A stretch of DNA of 64,000 nucleotides from Methylomonas koyamae (GTDB lineage Bacteria; Pseudomonadota; Gammaproteobacteria; Methylococcales; Methylomonadaceae), in the NCBI RefSeq assembly GCF_019669905.1, contig NZ_AP019777.1, forward strand, positions 4,796,955-4,860,954. Direction: 5' to 3'. This document shows positions 19,042 to 30,730 of the stretch, piece by piece. Position numbers and translations under genes: made by a program. Below the pieces are notes generated by a model. That model was given only the letters and a program-made list of their open reading frames with translations. It was not told the DNA's origin and ran no database searches. Position 1 is the first letter of the stretch; the number at the start of each line of letters is the position of its first letter.

Positions 19042-20145
19042 ATGAAATTTATTATTGGCAGAGATCAAATTCTCGCTCCGTTGCAACAAATCGTCAGCGT
19101 TATCGAGAAACGGCAAACCATGCCTATCCTTTCCAACGTGTTGTTGCAAGCCAGCGACGACCAATTGGTGATGACCGGTACCGATACCGAAATTCAGATT
19201 GTCTCGAAGATAAATATCGAATCAATAATAAAATCCGGGGAAATCACGGTTCCAGCGCGCAAGTTTCTGGATATTTGCCGCTTGCTGCCGCCTGCGGCCG
19301 AAATCAGTTTTGAGTTACAGGACGACAAAGTGAAACTGATATCGGGGCGCAGCCGGTTCTCGTTGAGTACATTGCCGGCCGAACACTACCCGGAATTCAA
19401 CGAATCGAACTACGAATACGATTTCGCATTGAATGCCGGCAAATTAAAGAAAGCGTTGGAAAAAACCGTGTTTTGCATGGCCAACCAGGATGTTCGCTAC
19501 TATTTGAACGGCCTGTTGCTACATATCAGCAATTCCAGATTGAAATTGGTAGCTTCCGACGGCCACCGCCTGTCGATTTACGAGGATGATATCGGCCAGG
19601 CGACCGGCTGCGAATCCCGCATCATTTTGCCGAGAAAAGCGGTACAGGAATTAAGCCGCCTGTTGGACGATACCGAAGCCGAGTTGAATATCCAATTCTC
19701 CAACAACCACATCAAACTTTATTACAAGGATGTGGTGTTCTCGTCCAAACTGATAGACGCTAAATTTCCGGATTTCAGCAAGGTGTTCAACCAGAGCTTC
19801 ATGTCGCCGCTGCTGATTCAAAAACAGTTGTTGCGCGAGGCCTTGACCCGGGTGGCGATTTTGTCCAATGAAAAGTACAAAGGCGTTACCTTCGATATTG
19901 CCGGCGACTCGTTGAAGTTAAGTACGCACAATCCAGAGCATGACGAAGCCGAGGAAGAGTTGGTTATCGATTACCAAGGCGATCCATTGACGATTTCGTT
20001 CAATTCGCAGTACATGCTGGATGCAGTGACCAATCTGGATTCGGAAATGGCGGTCTTGACCGTTGCCAGCAATGCCAGCAGTTGCTTTGTGGAAGAGCCC
20101 GAACAAGCCCTATTCAAATTCATCGTAATGCCGATGCGGATGTAA
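19042..20145 (+). CDS. dnaN: DNA polymerase III beta sliding clamp
   Basis: This 367-residue protein matches bacterial DnaN over its three-domain length, starting MKFIIGRDQILAPLQQIVSVIEKRQTMPI-like sequence with ILSNVLLQ. It ends with the conserved FIVMPMRM, the clamp C-terminal motif. It forms the dimeric ring that tethers replicative polymerase and other partners to DNA. A DnaA box lies 45 bp upstream of the ATG, so DnaA may autoregulate this operon. recF follows after 13 bp, implying co-transcription. Confidence 0.97.
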   Translation: MKFIIGRDQILAPLQQIVSVIEKRQTMPILSNVLLQASDDQLVMTGTDTEIQIVSKINIESIIKSGEITVPARKFLDICRLLPPAAEISFELQDDKVKLISGRSRFSLSTLPAEHYPEFNESNYEYDFALNAGKLKKALEKTVFCMANQDVRYYLNGLLLHISNSRLKLVASDGHRLSIYEDDIGQATGCESRIILPRKAVQELSRLLDDTEAELNIQFSNNHIKLYYKDVVFSSKLIDAKFPDFSKVFNQSFMSPLLIQKQLLREALTRVAILSNEKYKGVTFDIAGDSLKLSTHNPEHDEAEEELVIDYQGDPLTISFNSQYMLDAVTNLDSEMAVLTVASNASSCFVEEPEQALFKFIVMPMRM

Positions 20146-20158
20146 ACAGCTTCTCGGG

Positions 20159-21232
20159 ATGACTTTGTTAAAGTTGGATGTTCTGGCGGTGCGGAACATC
20201 CAGTCCGCCAGCATTTCGCCGTCGCCGTCCATCAACTTGATTACCGGGGCCAATGCCAGCGGTAAAAGTTCGTTGCTGGAGGCTATCTTCATCTTGGGTC
20301 GAGCCCGGTCGTTTCGGACCACCCATATCAAGCAAGCCATCGCCTTCGATCAATCGCAATTGACTGTCGCTGCGCAAAACCGCCTGCAAAACGGATCGGT
20401 CAGCCATCTCGGTATTCAAATCGACAACAAACAATGCGAGATCCGCATCGACCAGGAAAACCGGCAGAAGGCGGATTTAGCTTACGCATTGCCGGTGCAA
20501 TTGATCCATCCTAAGAGCTACCGTTTGCTCGATTCGGGGCCGCAAATCCGCAGAGAATTTCTGGATTGGGGGATTTTTAACCACAACAGGAATTTTCTGC
20601 CTTGCTGGCGTAATTACAGTAAAGCCTTGCAGCAGCGCAATGCGCTACTGAAGAGTCGGCAAGTTCGGCAAATTTCGGCTTGGGATCGGGAACTGGCCGA
20701 GTACGGCCGGATGATCAAGGATTTCCGTCTGAGCTATTTAAGCGCTTTGCAACCGGTGTTTCTGGAAATGGCCGGCTATTTTTTACGGAGCGACGATGTG
20801 GCATTGCGCATCCTATCCGGTTGGGACGACAAATTGAGTTTGGAGCAAGCGTTTAAAGCCGATCTGGAAAAGGATATGCGTTACGGCTTCACCCATAGCG
20901 GTCCGCACCGCGCCGATTTCCAAACTTACCTGAACAAACGGCTGGCTAAAGATTATTTGTCGCGCGGTCAGCAAAAGTTGCTGGTATTAGCTTTGCTGTT
21001 AGCGCAAGTGACTTTGTTGAATCGGGATAGCCCCAATACCTGTTGCATTCTGATCGACGACCTGACGGCGGAATTGGATGCAGATAACAGGGCAAAATTG
21101 CTAAAATACTTGGCCGAGCTTGAATGCCAAATATTTATCAGCAGTACTGGAATAGCCGATTTCGGCGATTTAAGTAACATCGACAACTACAAGTGGTTTC
21201 ACGTGGAACACGGCGATATTAGCCAGGTTTGA
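20159..21232 (+). CDS. recF: DNA replication and repair protein RecF
   Basis: This 357-residue SMC-like ATPase has Walker A GANASGKSSLLEAI near residues 33-46, the ABC signature LSRGQQKLLVLALLLAQ and Walker B CCILIDDLTAELD. RecF with RecO and RecR loads RecA at single-strand gaps. The gene starts 13 bp after dnaN. A parS-like palindrome is embedded in its last codons and another begins at its stop codon, so the 3' end is under dual coding and segregation constraint. Confidence 0.97.
   Translation: MTLLKLDVLAVRNIQSASISPSPSINLITGANASGKSSLLEAIFILGRARSFRTTHIKQAIAFDQSQLTVAAQNRLQNGSVSHLGIQIDNKQCEIRIDQENRQKADLAYALPVQLIHPKSYRLLDSGPQIRREFLDWGIFNHNRNFLPCWRNYSKALQQRNALLKSRQVRQISAWDRELAEYGRMIKDFRLSYLSALQPVFLEMAGYFLRSDDVALRILSGWDDKLSLEQAFKADLEKDMRYGFTHSGPHRADFQTYLNKRLAKDYLSRGQQKLLVLALLLAQVTLLNRDSPNTCCILIDDLTAELDADNRAKLLKYLAELECQIFISSTGIADFGDLSNIDNYKWFHVEHGDISQV
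21195..21210. promoter_or_regulatory. parS-like centromere site within the recF 3' end
   Basis: The 16-mer GGTTTCACGTGGAACA differs slightly from the bacterial parS consensus TGTTTCACGTGAAACA and from the Pseudomonas form TGTTCCACGTGGAACA. The CACGTG centre and the AAC/GTT arms are kept. It lies 38 bp from a second site. parA and parB are not in the window. Confidence 0.72.
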
Positions 21233-21248
21233 TGTTTCACGTGGAACG
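21233..21248. promoter_or_regulatory. parS-like centromere site just after recF
   Basis: The 16-mer TGTTTCACGTGGAACG begins immediately after the recF stop codon and is a near-consensus parS. It shares the core GTTTCACGTGGAAC with the site 38 bp upstream. The pair beside dnaN-recF-gyrB is where ParB would be expected to load for origin segregation. Confidence 0.75.
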
Positions 21249-21286
21249 AATAATAAAAACTAGAAACCTCCATCACCAACGCATGA

Positions 21287-23752
<2,466 letters not shown>

Positions 23753-23825
23753 CTGGCTGATTTCTTAATCCGTAACAGATTTGGATGTATGGAAATGGTG
23801 TCGTAAAACCATTCGGTATCCGAGT

Positions 23826-24659
23826 GTGAATGAAAAACCAACAATATTGCCGTTTTTAAAATGGGCCGGAGGGAAACGTTGGTTTGTGCAACGTCATGCG
23901 GATTTTATCCCTAAGAACTTTAGAAGGTATATCGAACCTTTTCTTGGTGGTGGATCCGTGTTCTTTTACCTTCAACCAACTTCCTCACTACTTGGCGATA
24001 CCAATCCTGATTTGATTGCCGCCTATAGCGGTATTAAAGAGAACTGGGAGGAGGTGGTGAAAAGTTTGCAATATCACAGTAGTCAGCATTCGGATGAGTA
24101 TTTCTATTTAATCAGAGGCTCACATCCCACAGATGTTATCCAACGTGCTTCGCGAATGATCTATCTGAACCGGACGTGCTTTAATGGAATTTATCGCGTG
24201 AATCTTCGCGGTGAGTTCAACGTGCCTCGAGGCACAAAGGACTCTGTTTTGCTAACCAGTGATCGTTTTGATCAGATAGCAAAGCTACTTGAAGGTGCTG
24301 ATATTCGTTCTGCAGATTTTGAGATTCTTATAGACGAGGCGCAGGCCGATGATTTTATATTTGCGGATCCGCCCTATACAGTTAGGCATAACTTCAACGG
24401 TTTCGTTAAATACAACGAAAAACTCTTCTCCTGGCAAGACCAGGAAAGATTGGCAAAAGCTTTGATTCGAGCCAAAAATCGTGGAGTTCATATCCTATCG
24501 ACAAATGCAAACCATTCGTCGATTCGGGAGCTTTACGAAGATTGCGGTTTCAATCTAAATACAACTTCACGTTTTTCTTCTATCTCGGCTTCATCAAAGC
24601 ATAGAAAGCAGTTTGACGAAATGATCATTTCTTTTACCTCAGGCGATGGACAGTCATGA
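23826..24659 (+). CDS. Dam-family (D12 class) DNA adenine methylase
   Basis: From the GTG of VNEKPTILPFLKWAGGKRWF the product has about 277 residues. Motif I (FLKWAGGKR and IEPFLGGGSVFF) binds AdoMet. Motif IV is DPPY (FIFADPPYTV), the N6-adenine catalytic tetrad. NRTCFNGIYRVN is the usual D12 block. Dam-type enzymes often methylate GATC, but specificity cannot be read here. A TTG start at 23781 is possible. The stop overlaps the herA start by four bases, so this methylase is the first gene of a coupled operon with HerA and NurA and may protect self DNA. Confidence 0.9.
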   Translation: MNEKPTILPFLKWAGGKRWFVQRHADFIPKNFRRYIEPFLGGGSVFFYLQPTSSLLGDTNPDLIAAYSGIKENWEEVVKSLQYHSSQHSDEYFYLIRGSHPTDVIQRASRMIYLNRTCFNGIYRVNLRGEFNVPRGTKDSVLLTSDRFDQIAKLLEGADIRSADFEILIDEAQADDFIFADPPYTVRHNFNGFVKYNEKLFSWQDQERLAKALIRAKNRGVHILSTNANHSSIRELYEDCGFNLNTTSRFSSISASSKHRKQFDEMIISFTSGDGQS

Positions 24660-26644
24660 CAGATCTTTTTCAAATGGTTAACGCTACGGCAACCCGGGGT
24701 AATCCTATCGAGGCGCTAAGAATTTTCTTAGACCGGGAGGCGCAAGTAGAGGCAGCTCGTCAGGTCGATAAAATGCGCTTTGTCGGTTACGTCTTGGAGT
24801 TAGGGTACGATGAGGCGAAGATCATTACCAGCGATCCGTACAAACTTGCCGTTGGAGGAATTCCGCGCGGTTCGTTTTTGATAATGACTCCTGTCAGTGC
24901 AGGGAATGCTCCGCCCCATTTCACTCTGCTCCGTGTGACTGGAGTATCCCCTACACCCTTGAGTAATCAAGTACAACAAACCTATTTCGAACTCCATAAA
25001 AAGTCCATGCCTGAGCTCGACCGTTGGACTCAAAGTGAACTTCAGTGGGGTGCTCTTGATTGTGATGTATTGGGTATGTTCTACGCGGATCCTACCAATA
25101 TGCAGCGCTTAGCATTCTCGGGTGATGTGAATAACGTGGTCAGTGCTCATCGCTACAAGGTTTTTGCTCCAGATGAAGCCTTGCTCAAAGTGATAGTTAA
25201 TGGAACTGTTAAGCCAGAACAGCAGTTTGAGATCGGCAGGCTACGCACTATGGAATGCGGTCTTTCCAGTAACGGCGGCATTAGCAATATTCCTGTCAAC
25301 ATATCGATCAGGGACTTCCGTGGCTGTCGAACCGCCATGTTCGGTAAAACCCGGCTGGGTAAATCCAATGTCGTCAAACTTATTGCTCAGGGCATCTTGG
25401 AATCAACGAAGTCTGACAACAGCATTGGGCAGTTAATTTTCGACATCAATGGCGAATACGCTAACGACAACCCTCAAGATGGGAATAAATCAATTCGTTC
25501 AGCTTACGAATCCCGATGCGAAGTCTATGCATTAACAAAGAGACCAGCGACCCCGTCGAAACCGCTCCGTCTTAATTTCTATGAAAAGCCTGAATCTTGC
25601 ATCGAAATCATTGCCTCGATGCTGGAGCAGGACAACAAGATGTCTAACTATGTCCGCAGCTTTGCTAACGTGAAGCTGCCATCTATTGAATCAATCGCGA
25701 CAATGGGGCCAGACGAAAAGACTCGGCCAATTAGAAAGATTCAAATGTATTGGGCAATCCTTAACAAAGCAGGATTCCAAGCAGATGAGTCACGTCTGCG
25801 TATCAAAGGTCTTACATCCAGAAACGCGAAAAATTTTGACCCACATTTCAATAATTCACTCCGAACTGCCGCATATCAGGCAGTTCGAAATTCCGCTCCA
25901 CCCAGTGAACCACAAAGCCTCGATGCATTGGTAAGTGAGCTTGAGGTAATTGCTCAATTCCGACGAGAAAACCCGAACGATCCTTCTCTCCAGTCATCAA
26001 GCGGTAAAGCAATGTTCGATGCTGATGATGCAGCGTTGCTTGAGTTTTTAAGTCCGGCAAGCGGTTCGGGCCCTACGATTTTGCGCGGATATATGGCATA
26101 TCACGCTCCTGACGCGGGTGATTTTATTGCGGATATCCTGACGCTATTGGATGCTGGAAAGACCGTAATTCTCGACCTTGGTAATGCAACAGACCAGATA
26201 CGGCGTTACTTTGCTGATATGCTGTCCAAAGCGGTCTTTAGTCATCAAGAACGGAAGTTCGTTGGCAACAATCTTGGAGGACATTTTGTTCAGCTCTATT
26301 TCGAAGAAGCCCACAACCTATTCCCACCTCAGTCAAAAGATTTGACTGGTGTGTATGCCAGGTTTGCGAAAGAGGGGGCTAAATTCCACATAGGCATGGT
26401 GTACTCAACACAATCACCTTCAACGATCAATAGTGAACTTCTAGCACAAACTGAAAATTTCTTTGTTGGTCATCTTTCAAGCCAGGATGAAACAAGGAGC
26501 CTCTCTCGAGTCCAGATAGCATTTTCAGGGATTGAGGACGACATTCTTCGGGCTAAAACTCCGGGTTACATGCGAATGCTGACTATGTCACATCGATTCG
26601 TTATACCGGTTCAAGCGCATCGCTTCGAAGCTACCTCATCTTAG
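24656..26644 (+). CDS. HerA-type DNA translocase/helicase (DUF87 family)
   Basis: This 662-residue protein has a HAS-barrel-like N-terminal region. A RecA/FtsK-like ATPase follows with Walker A GKTRLGKS at about residues 230-237, a DINGEYAN segment (residues 263-270) and Walker B LYFEEAHNLF at about 547-556. The stretch MVYSTQSPSTINSELLAQTENFFVGHL is the usual HerA/VirD4-like sensor region. HerA hexamers pump DNA and partner with NurA nuclease or other effectors. It overlaps the methylase stop (ATGA) and precedes the nurA-like gene by 11 bp. The gene is A/T-richer than gyrB beside it. Confidence 0.88.
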   Translation: MTDLFQMVNATATRGNPIEALRIFLDREAQVEAARQVDKMRFVGYVLELGYDEAKIITSDPYKLAVGGIPRGSFLIMTPVSAGNAPPHFTLLRVTGVSPTPLSNQVQQTYFELHKKSMPELDRWTQSELQWGALDCDVLGMFYADPTNMQRLAFSGDVNNVVSAHRYKVFAPDEALLKVIVNGTVKPEQQFEIGRLRTMECGLSSNGGISNIPVNISIRDFRGCRTAMFGKTRLGKSNVVKLIAQGILESTKSDNSIGQLIFDINGEYANDNPQDGNKSIRSAYESRCEVYALTKRPATPSKPLRLNFYEKPESCIEIIASMLEQDNKMSNYVRSFANVKLPSIESIATMGPDEKTRPIRKIQMYWAILNKAGFQADESRLRIKGLTSRNAKNFDPHFNNSLRTAAYQAVRNSAPPSEPQSLDALVSELEVIAQFRRENPNDPSLQSSSGKAMFDADDAALLEFLSPASGSGPTILRGYMAYHAPDAGDFIADILTLLDAGKTVILDLGNATDQIRRYFADMLSKAVFSHQERKFVGNNLGGHFVQLYFEEAHNLFPPQSKDLTGVYARFAKEGAKFHIGMVYSTQSPSTINSELLAQTENFFVGHLSSQDETRSLSRVQIAFSGIEDDILRAKTPGYMRMLTMSHRFVIPVQAHRFEATSS

Positions 26645-26655
26645 GGAGTATTGCG

Positions 26656-27999
26656 ATGCCATATTCAGCCGGAGCAAGATTGCCAGGGGAATCAGCCTCA
26701 AAACTCGGCCACTTGGCGGTTATCCAAAGTGATTGGGTACGCGCATTAGTGAATGAGTTCGAAGCTGCCAAGACTGAGGAAAAGGATCCAACAAATACGC
26801 TTTGGGAGACCTACAATTCAGAGGGTGTAATACCACTACGAAATGTTTGGGCAGTTGATGGCTCGTTTGTTTCTATTCAATCAGAACAAAAGCCTCCGCG
26901 AGAAGTTGCATTTGTTAAAGCAGCCTTGTTGACTGTTGATCGCGTCCGCCTCGAAGCGATAGACAAAGACCATCCTCATCCACTACTGCTCCAGGATGTC
27001 CTGACCGGAAGTGCCGTCTTCCACGCTACTGTTTTTCCGTTGAAGAACGTTAGAACAGTACTTGGTACTAACTACGATGCGGTAAGGCATATCGTTCGCG
27101 ATTCGATGAAAATTGACGAGGGTGGCGCCTTCTATGAAACGCTGAAGTGGATTGCTTATAAGAAATGGGACAAGGCCAGTAAATCTACTTCGCCAGGGTT
27201 TCAGTGTCCCCACTGCCACGAGGATATTGTCCAAGGACTGCCACACGATGCAGACGAAGGTGTATGTCCAAACTGCTCGAAGACAGTATTCTTGACCGAT
27301 ATGATCGGGTTTCATCTCGATATGGACGAGGAAAGTGCTCCCGATTCCGTGGCATCTGCCTACATGTTGATTATGGAAACCCTGATGCTATTTACTGCAA
27401 TTCGCGTGCTGTGGGGACATACCGACAAAAGTCTTGTCACTGACACCCTGTTTATCAAGGACGGCCCACTTACGCTGCGAAGTCAGTACTCGAAGTTAGT
27501 CCCAAACATTCGAGCCTTTTTACAGCACGCGAAAGATAACGCTAGACCAGTACATGTAATAGGTCAGGAAAAAAGTGGTGCCTTTTTCGATCATTTGGCA
27601 TCAATAGTCCGCTTTGCGCAGCCACATGAACGTGACCAATTGCCTTCGTTTGCCGTGCTGTCGCACGAATTTGTACGCCGGGAAGTTCACCGATCCCCGG
27701 ATCTTGCTAATCCTTACGGGAAAAGAACTAATTGGGGTGAGAAGATCTACCTAAAGATTGATCCGGGTACATACATGGTTTTGAACATACCAACGGGAGA
27801 ATATCTGGATGATGTTTCGATGCCAACTAAGGAGCAGCTAATTGGACTGCAACGCATAATTGCCACGATCCCGAGTCTGGTTAGTCATAAGTTTGAGGGA
27901 GCTTTGTTTCCAGTGGAACTTGCAAATGGAATCGCATCGATGTCCAGTTACCCCTCTGCTAGTATTCTACAGAGATTTATCAATGAGCAGACACCATAA
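26656..27999 (+). CDS. NurA-domain nuclease with zinc-ribbon insert
   Basis: This 447-residue protein shows the NurA N-terminal signature VWAVDGSFVSI (Asp68) and a second acidic motif, LFIKDGPLTLRSQYSKL (Asp269), the expected metal ligands. Between them sits a four-cysteine zinc ribbon (CPHC at about 184-187 and CPNC at about 204-207), an extra relative to archaeal NurA. NurA is a 5'-3' exonuclease/endonuclease driven by HerA. A GGGAG ribosome site precedes the ATG. With the methylase and HerA this gene makes a self-contained operon. The nuclease assignment is by motif and context. Confidence 0.82.
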   Translation: MPYSAGARLPGESASKLGHLAVIQSDWVRALVNEFEAAKTEEKDPTNTLWETYNSEGVIPLRNVWAVDGSFVSIQSEQKPPREVAFVKAALLTVDRVRLEAIDKDHPHPLLLQDVLTGSAVFHATVFPLKNVRTVLGTNYDAVRHIVRDSMKIDEGGAFYETLKWIAYKKWDKASKSTSPGFQCPHCHEDIVQGLPHDADEGVCPNCSKTVFLTDMIGFHLDMDEESAPDSVASAYMLIMETLMLFTAIRVLWGHTDKSLVTDTLFIKDGPLTLRSQYSKLVPNIRAFLQHAKDNARPVHVIGQEKSGAFFDHLASIVRFAQPHERDQLPSFAVLSHEFVRREVHRSPDLANPYGKRTNWGEKIYLKIDPGTYMVLNIPTGEYLDDVSMPTKEQLIGLQRIIATIPSLVSHKFEGALFPVELANGIASMSSYPSASILQRFINEQTP

Positions 28000-28287
28000 A
28001 TGCTCCAGAACTTACGGTTGTTGATTCAGTCGTTCCTGTTTTAGAAATAAATAGTCTACCCAGCCAGCATTTAGGCTGAGTAGTATAAGCAGCATCGTAC
28101 TAGCAAGCCTTGGCGTTAATGTTGCCGTACCATAAGAGTAACCCAGTCAGAACTCCTTCCAAAAAATCTAATTTTTTACACAAGTTATTGATTTTTTTTG
28201 AGCATTAAACTTTAGTCAAGCATTTAAATCGAAGTTTATTGGTAGTACAAACTCCACAAATCCCAAAGAATAATCTCACGCGCAAGT

Positions 28288-30678
28288 TCAACCTAACGTA
28301 TTGATATCGAACCCTATCGCCTGCCGGTGTTGCTCCCAGGTGTTGTCCAGCAATAAAAAATAACCGAATAACTGATACTGGTATTCTGCCGGGTCGGTGG
28401 CGGAGTGGAACGGTACCAGCAAGGCGGTGGAATAAATCAGTTGTCCCAGGAATAAGCCTTCGGCGATTTCCACCAGTTCGTCCAGGCAGGTGCCTATCGG
28501 CGCCGGACCGCCGATCATCGGGTAGCGGTAATGGAACTGGAATACTTTCTTAGGCCGATCCGGCCCGTTGTTCATCGGCAAAATCGACTCCCTGTCGTCC
28601 ACGCCCAAAAAGCTGTAACCCTGTCTGACGAACGGCGAAGGGCCGGAATCGGCTAGGCGCTGAATGGATGGCAACGGCGGGTGGTAGTTCATGTCCAATA
28701 CCCGAAACAGCGCGTCGGTCGGCAGGATGCGCGAGTCCTGGATGTTATTGCCGAATAGCCAATGCTCGGCGGCCTCCCGTTCCCAGAAGGCGCGGTCTGC
28801 TTTGGACATGCCTTGGTCCCAACTGCTGTTGAGGTGGGCGGCGTAAGCGCCGGGCTGTTGCCAATAATGTTCTCTATTTTTCTCGACTAAGGCGTAATGC
28901 GGATAGCTGGCCGGACGGGCTTTTAGCCCTGCGACCCGCTGCGGATAGCGCTGGGCCAGGTCGTCGCTTTCGTCCAGCAGCATGCTCAATTTGCGGCCGC
29001 TAATGCGTTCGAAAGATTTACCGGCCCACGGGAAAATAAAGCGGCCGATATTGGCCCACACTGCGTTCAGCAAGTTCGGCGCGCGCGGATCGTTTTGCAG
29101 CTTGTCGGCCAGCGCGGCCGGAATCATGCTGTGTTCCTGCAACGACCGGGCGATATTGGCGATAAAACTGTCGCCAAAACCCCAATGCAAATTCAATGTG
29201 GCACCGTGGTAATAATCGAATCCGCAGCACGGATCGCTCTGTCCGTACCAGTCGCGCGCTTCCGGCGCATCGAAGCGGGTGTTGTAGCCTTTACCCTGAC
29301 CTTGGAACATGCCATCGGCAATGCGCGGCGCCACGCCGCTGCGAAACAGCCGATTCAACACTTCAAAATGGCGCAGGTGATCGTCGAAACCGCTGGCCGC
29401 GGAAATTTTGCCTTGTTGGCGTTGCAACATCTGCAAAATGGATTCGCCCGGTTGCAGCAGCTCGCGGACGTCGCCATCGTCGGCTTTCGGCGACGGTTCC
29501 AGACAAAATGTGGTGAATTTACGCTGCAACTCGGGGTCGTCGCGCCAGCCGCTCTTCCAATCGATGCCGTCCGCCACGGCGCCCGGTTTGGCCGGTGCCG
29601 GGTGGTCGTAACCCAGCTCCTTCCAACCGCGTTCGCCGGGGCGCGGCCGCAGGTTGGGAAAGGCCGAATCCGCAAACGCCTCGCGGGCGCGAGCGGTATC
29701 TATCATCAAAAAGAAGCCGTTATTCTGATAACCGTAATCGAGCGAGGTATCGCCGCTATAGGCTTCGCCCAGTTCCCATTCCGGCGGTGGATCGCCGAAT
29801 AACGGTATCCGCAGTGTGCCCAAACTGTAGTGGTGGGTGGCCATCACCAATTGGCCCAAATAAACGCCGTCTTCTATCTGCACCAGTTCGTCGATCAGCC
29901 GCGTCATTGGAAATGCCGGATGCAAATCGTGCCAACGGTAGTTGAGCTGGTACACCGCTTTACCGCGCATCTCCCCAACCACCGATTTACCCGGCAAGGA
30001 CAGGAAAATCCCGCCGGTTTTCACATACGGAATCGCTTTTTCCTTGGCCAGGTTTTGCGCAAGCAACTGGCTATCGAAGCCCTGCGCTTTAGTATCCAAC
30101 GGCCTATCCTGCAAATTCCAGAACTGGGTCAGCACCGGCATGCCCAAGCTTTGAATGAAATTGGGATCGTCCGGTTCGCGGAAAAAATTCCGGCCGATGC
30201 GAGTCGTTTCCGGATCGTAATTAAATATAGCCACCGGATCGTGGCCGCACTTGGCAGCGAATACCTCTGCGGAAACCGGCTCGAAGGTCTTGCCCATCCA
30301 TAAACCGGTGCTGGCATATGTGACATTCCACAGCGTTGCCATCCATTCCAGATGCGCCAGCATCGACCGGTTTTCGCCGTGCTTGTTGGCGGCTTCCTTG
30401 AAATAGTCGCTATCGCGGATGGACATCGACACCCCGATCATCGGCCCGTCCAGCGGCGTGCTGGTGCCGCACTTGAATAAAGTCAGCAGTTTTTCGTGGA
30501 TACCGTCCCATTCTTCGCGGCGCAGGTTGTCGCCCAGAACCTTGCGAAAGCGGCGCAGCATAGGCAGCGCGCCGTCTTGCAGATCGTTGGCGAGAATGGC
30601 ATCGAGCGCATTCGCCAGCGCTTGCTGTTCTTGCTCCGACGCGGTTGGGAAATTGGCGACATTGAGATAGTTGTTCAT
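28288..30678 (-). CDS. Large internally duplicated protein of unknown function
   Basis: The 796-residue product has no signal peptide and I do not recognise a named family. Two regions resemble each other: one around residues 235-330 (VYQLNYRWHDLHPAFPMTRL, LIDELVQIEDGVYLGQL, NNGFFLMID) and one near the C-terminus (FQFHYRYPMIGGPAPIGT, CLDELVEIAEGLFLGQLIY, FGYFLLLDN). An internal duplication is therefore visible. A GGGGAAGG ribosome site precedes the ATG. It is the last gene of the glycyl-radical operon, 52 bp after the lipase-like gene, so a part in the same lipid-related process is plausible but unproven. Confidence 0.7.
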   Translation of the reverse strand: MNNYLNVANFPTASEQEQQALANALDAILANDLQDGALPMLRRFRKVLGDNLRREEWDGIHEKLLTLFKCGTSTPLDGPMIGVSMSIRDSDYFKEAANKHGENRSMLAHLEWMATLWNVTYASTGLWMGKTFEPVSAEVFAAKCGHDPVAIFNYDPETTRIGRNFFREPDDPNFIQSLGMPVLTQFWNLQDRPLDTKAQGFDSQLLAQNLAKEKAIPYVKTGGIFLSLPGKSVVGEMRGKAVYQLNYRWHDLHPAFPMTRLIDELVQIEDGVYLGQLVMATHHYSLGTLRIPLFGDPPPEWELGEAYSGDTSLDYGYQNNGFFLMIDTARAREAFADSAFPNLRPRPGERGWKELGYDHPAPAKPGAVADGIDWKSGWRDDPELQRKFTTFCLEPSPKADDGDVRELLQPGESILQMLQRQQGKISAASGFDDHLRHFEVLNRLFRSGVAPRIADGMFQGQGKGYNTRFDAPEARDWYGQSDPCCGFDYYHGATLNLHWGFGDSFIANIARSLQEHSMIPAALADKLQNDPRAPNLLNAVWANIGRFIFPWAGKSFERISGRKLSMLLDESDDLAQRYPQRVAGLKARPASYPHYALVEKNREHYWQQPGAYAAHLNSSWDQGMSKADRAFWEREAAEHWLFGNNIQDSRILPTDALFRVLDMNYHPPLPSIQRLADSGPSPFVRQGYSFLGVDDRESILPMNNGPDRPKKVFQFHYRYPMIGGPAPIGTCLDELVEIAEGLFLGQLIYSTALLVPFHSATDPAEYQYQLFGYFLLLDNTWEQHRQAIGFDINTLG

Positions 30679-30730
30679 GGTCCTTCCCCTGTGTTCGTTA
30701 TATTTTTTTAGGCAGGACCTAAGCGCCCTG

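Noticed and set aside
28000..28287. Possible RNA or repeat in the gap after the NurA gene
   Set aside because: The stretch is A/T-rich and has a long T run but no stable hairpin or tRNA-like fold.
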